Below, piece after piece: positions 23,067-23,132 of a stretch of 23,132 nt of DNA. Positions within the stretch are counted from its first letter, which is position 1, and every line of letters begins with the position of its first letter. The notes beneath the pieces are model-generated. The model was given only the letters and a program-made list of their open reading frames with translations, searched no databases and was not told the DNA's origin. Both the position numbers and the translations under genes were made by a program. The DNA lies in assembly GCA_964434585.1 (NCBI GenBank), contig CAYSVN010000015.1, forward strand, positions 1 to 23,132. Reading direction: 5' to 3'. Source of the stretch: CAYSVN01 sp964434585 (GTDB taxonomy: Bacteria; Patescibacteriota; Gracilibacteria; Peribacterales; Peribacteraceae).

Positions 23067-23072
23067 ACTATA
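23067..23072 (-). promoter_or_regulatory. -10 box of the DUF1801 gene, near-leaderless
   Basis: TATAGT on the minus strand ends 9 nt before the ATG at 23057. The remaining 60 bases to the window edge hold no recognisable gene or structure. Confidence 0.45.
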
Positions 23073-23132
23073 CCTGATGATGTTTTCTTTTTAAATGAAT
23101 GCCGTAAGACTTCGGAGAGCTATTTTATATCA

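Noticed and set aside
23073..23132. Possible gene end at the right edge (GAT-ATA-AAA-TAG on the minus strand)
   Set aside because: Only three codons would be in the window, so no coding region can be supported.

Overview
The window looks like a chromosomal segment of a small, low-GC (about 40 % by eye, not computed) ultra-compact bacterium, most likely a Patescibacteria/CPR member, with Saccharibacteria as the best guess. The reasons are: type IV prepilin signals on giant LamG proteins, a short palindrome inserted into a reading frame, a stand-alone VirD4/TraG-like ATPase, an alpha2-type glycyl-tRNA synthetase, genes that abut or overlap, almost no Shine-Dalgarno sequences, and stop codons that are only TAA or TAG (0 TGA among 19 genes). 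The lineage is an inference and was not tested against a database.

Layout. 1-7309 (+): a tandem array of at least three paralogous surface proteins (the C-terminal tail of one, a complete 567-residue one, and a 1783-residue giant). The two complete ones start with a type IV prepilin signal and carry LamG-like lectin folds; the giant also carries three Calx-beta-like repeats. All end with the same tail motif (YIPRDES...KDVLG...). The array ends in a bidirectional terminator at 7320-7356. 7374-7958 (-): DUF937 protein. 7959-8219: intergenic region with an interleaved inverted-repeat element (8055-8177). 8220-9611 (+): glycyl-tRNA synthetase. 9613-10567 (-): a small membrane protein and a Nudix hydrolase. 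10646-11185 (+): an ECF-like sigma factor. 11191-13209 (-): M3 oligopeptidase. 13308-13919 (-): NADPH-dependent FMN reductase-like flavoprotein, flanked by two inverted copies of a roughly 90-bp promoter/leader element that face outward into the M3 peptidase and an EamA transporter (14065-14955, +). 14952-18000 (-): VOC-family protein, S-adenosylmethionine synthetase (translationally coupled pair) and phosphomannomutase/phosphoglucomutase. 18137-20794 (+): VirD4/TraG-like ATPase. 20775-22174 (-): HEAGH membrane protein and a kinase-like protein. 22271-22669 (+): GtrA-family membrane protein. 22659-23057 (-): DUF1801 protein.

How it works together. The 5' array encodes an adhesin-like cell-surface system, probably assembled or membrane-anchored through the type IV pilus machinery, none of which lies in the window. 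The rest is a mixture of housekeeping genes and small regulators or transporters. Expression signals are unusually uniform: most genes have a TATAAT-like -10 box, often extended (TGnTATAAT), placed 5-9 nt before the start codon, so that transcripts should begin at or next to the start codon (leaderless mRNAs). Genes inside operons instead start on a TAATG stop/start overlap. I found no tRNA, rRNA, CRISPR array or intact insertion sequence.
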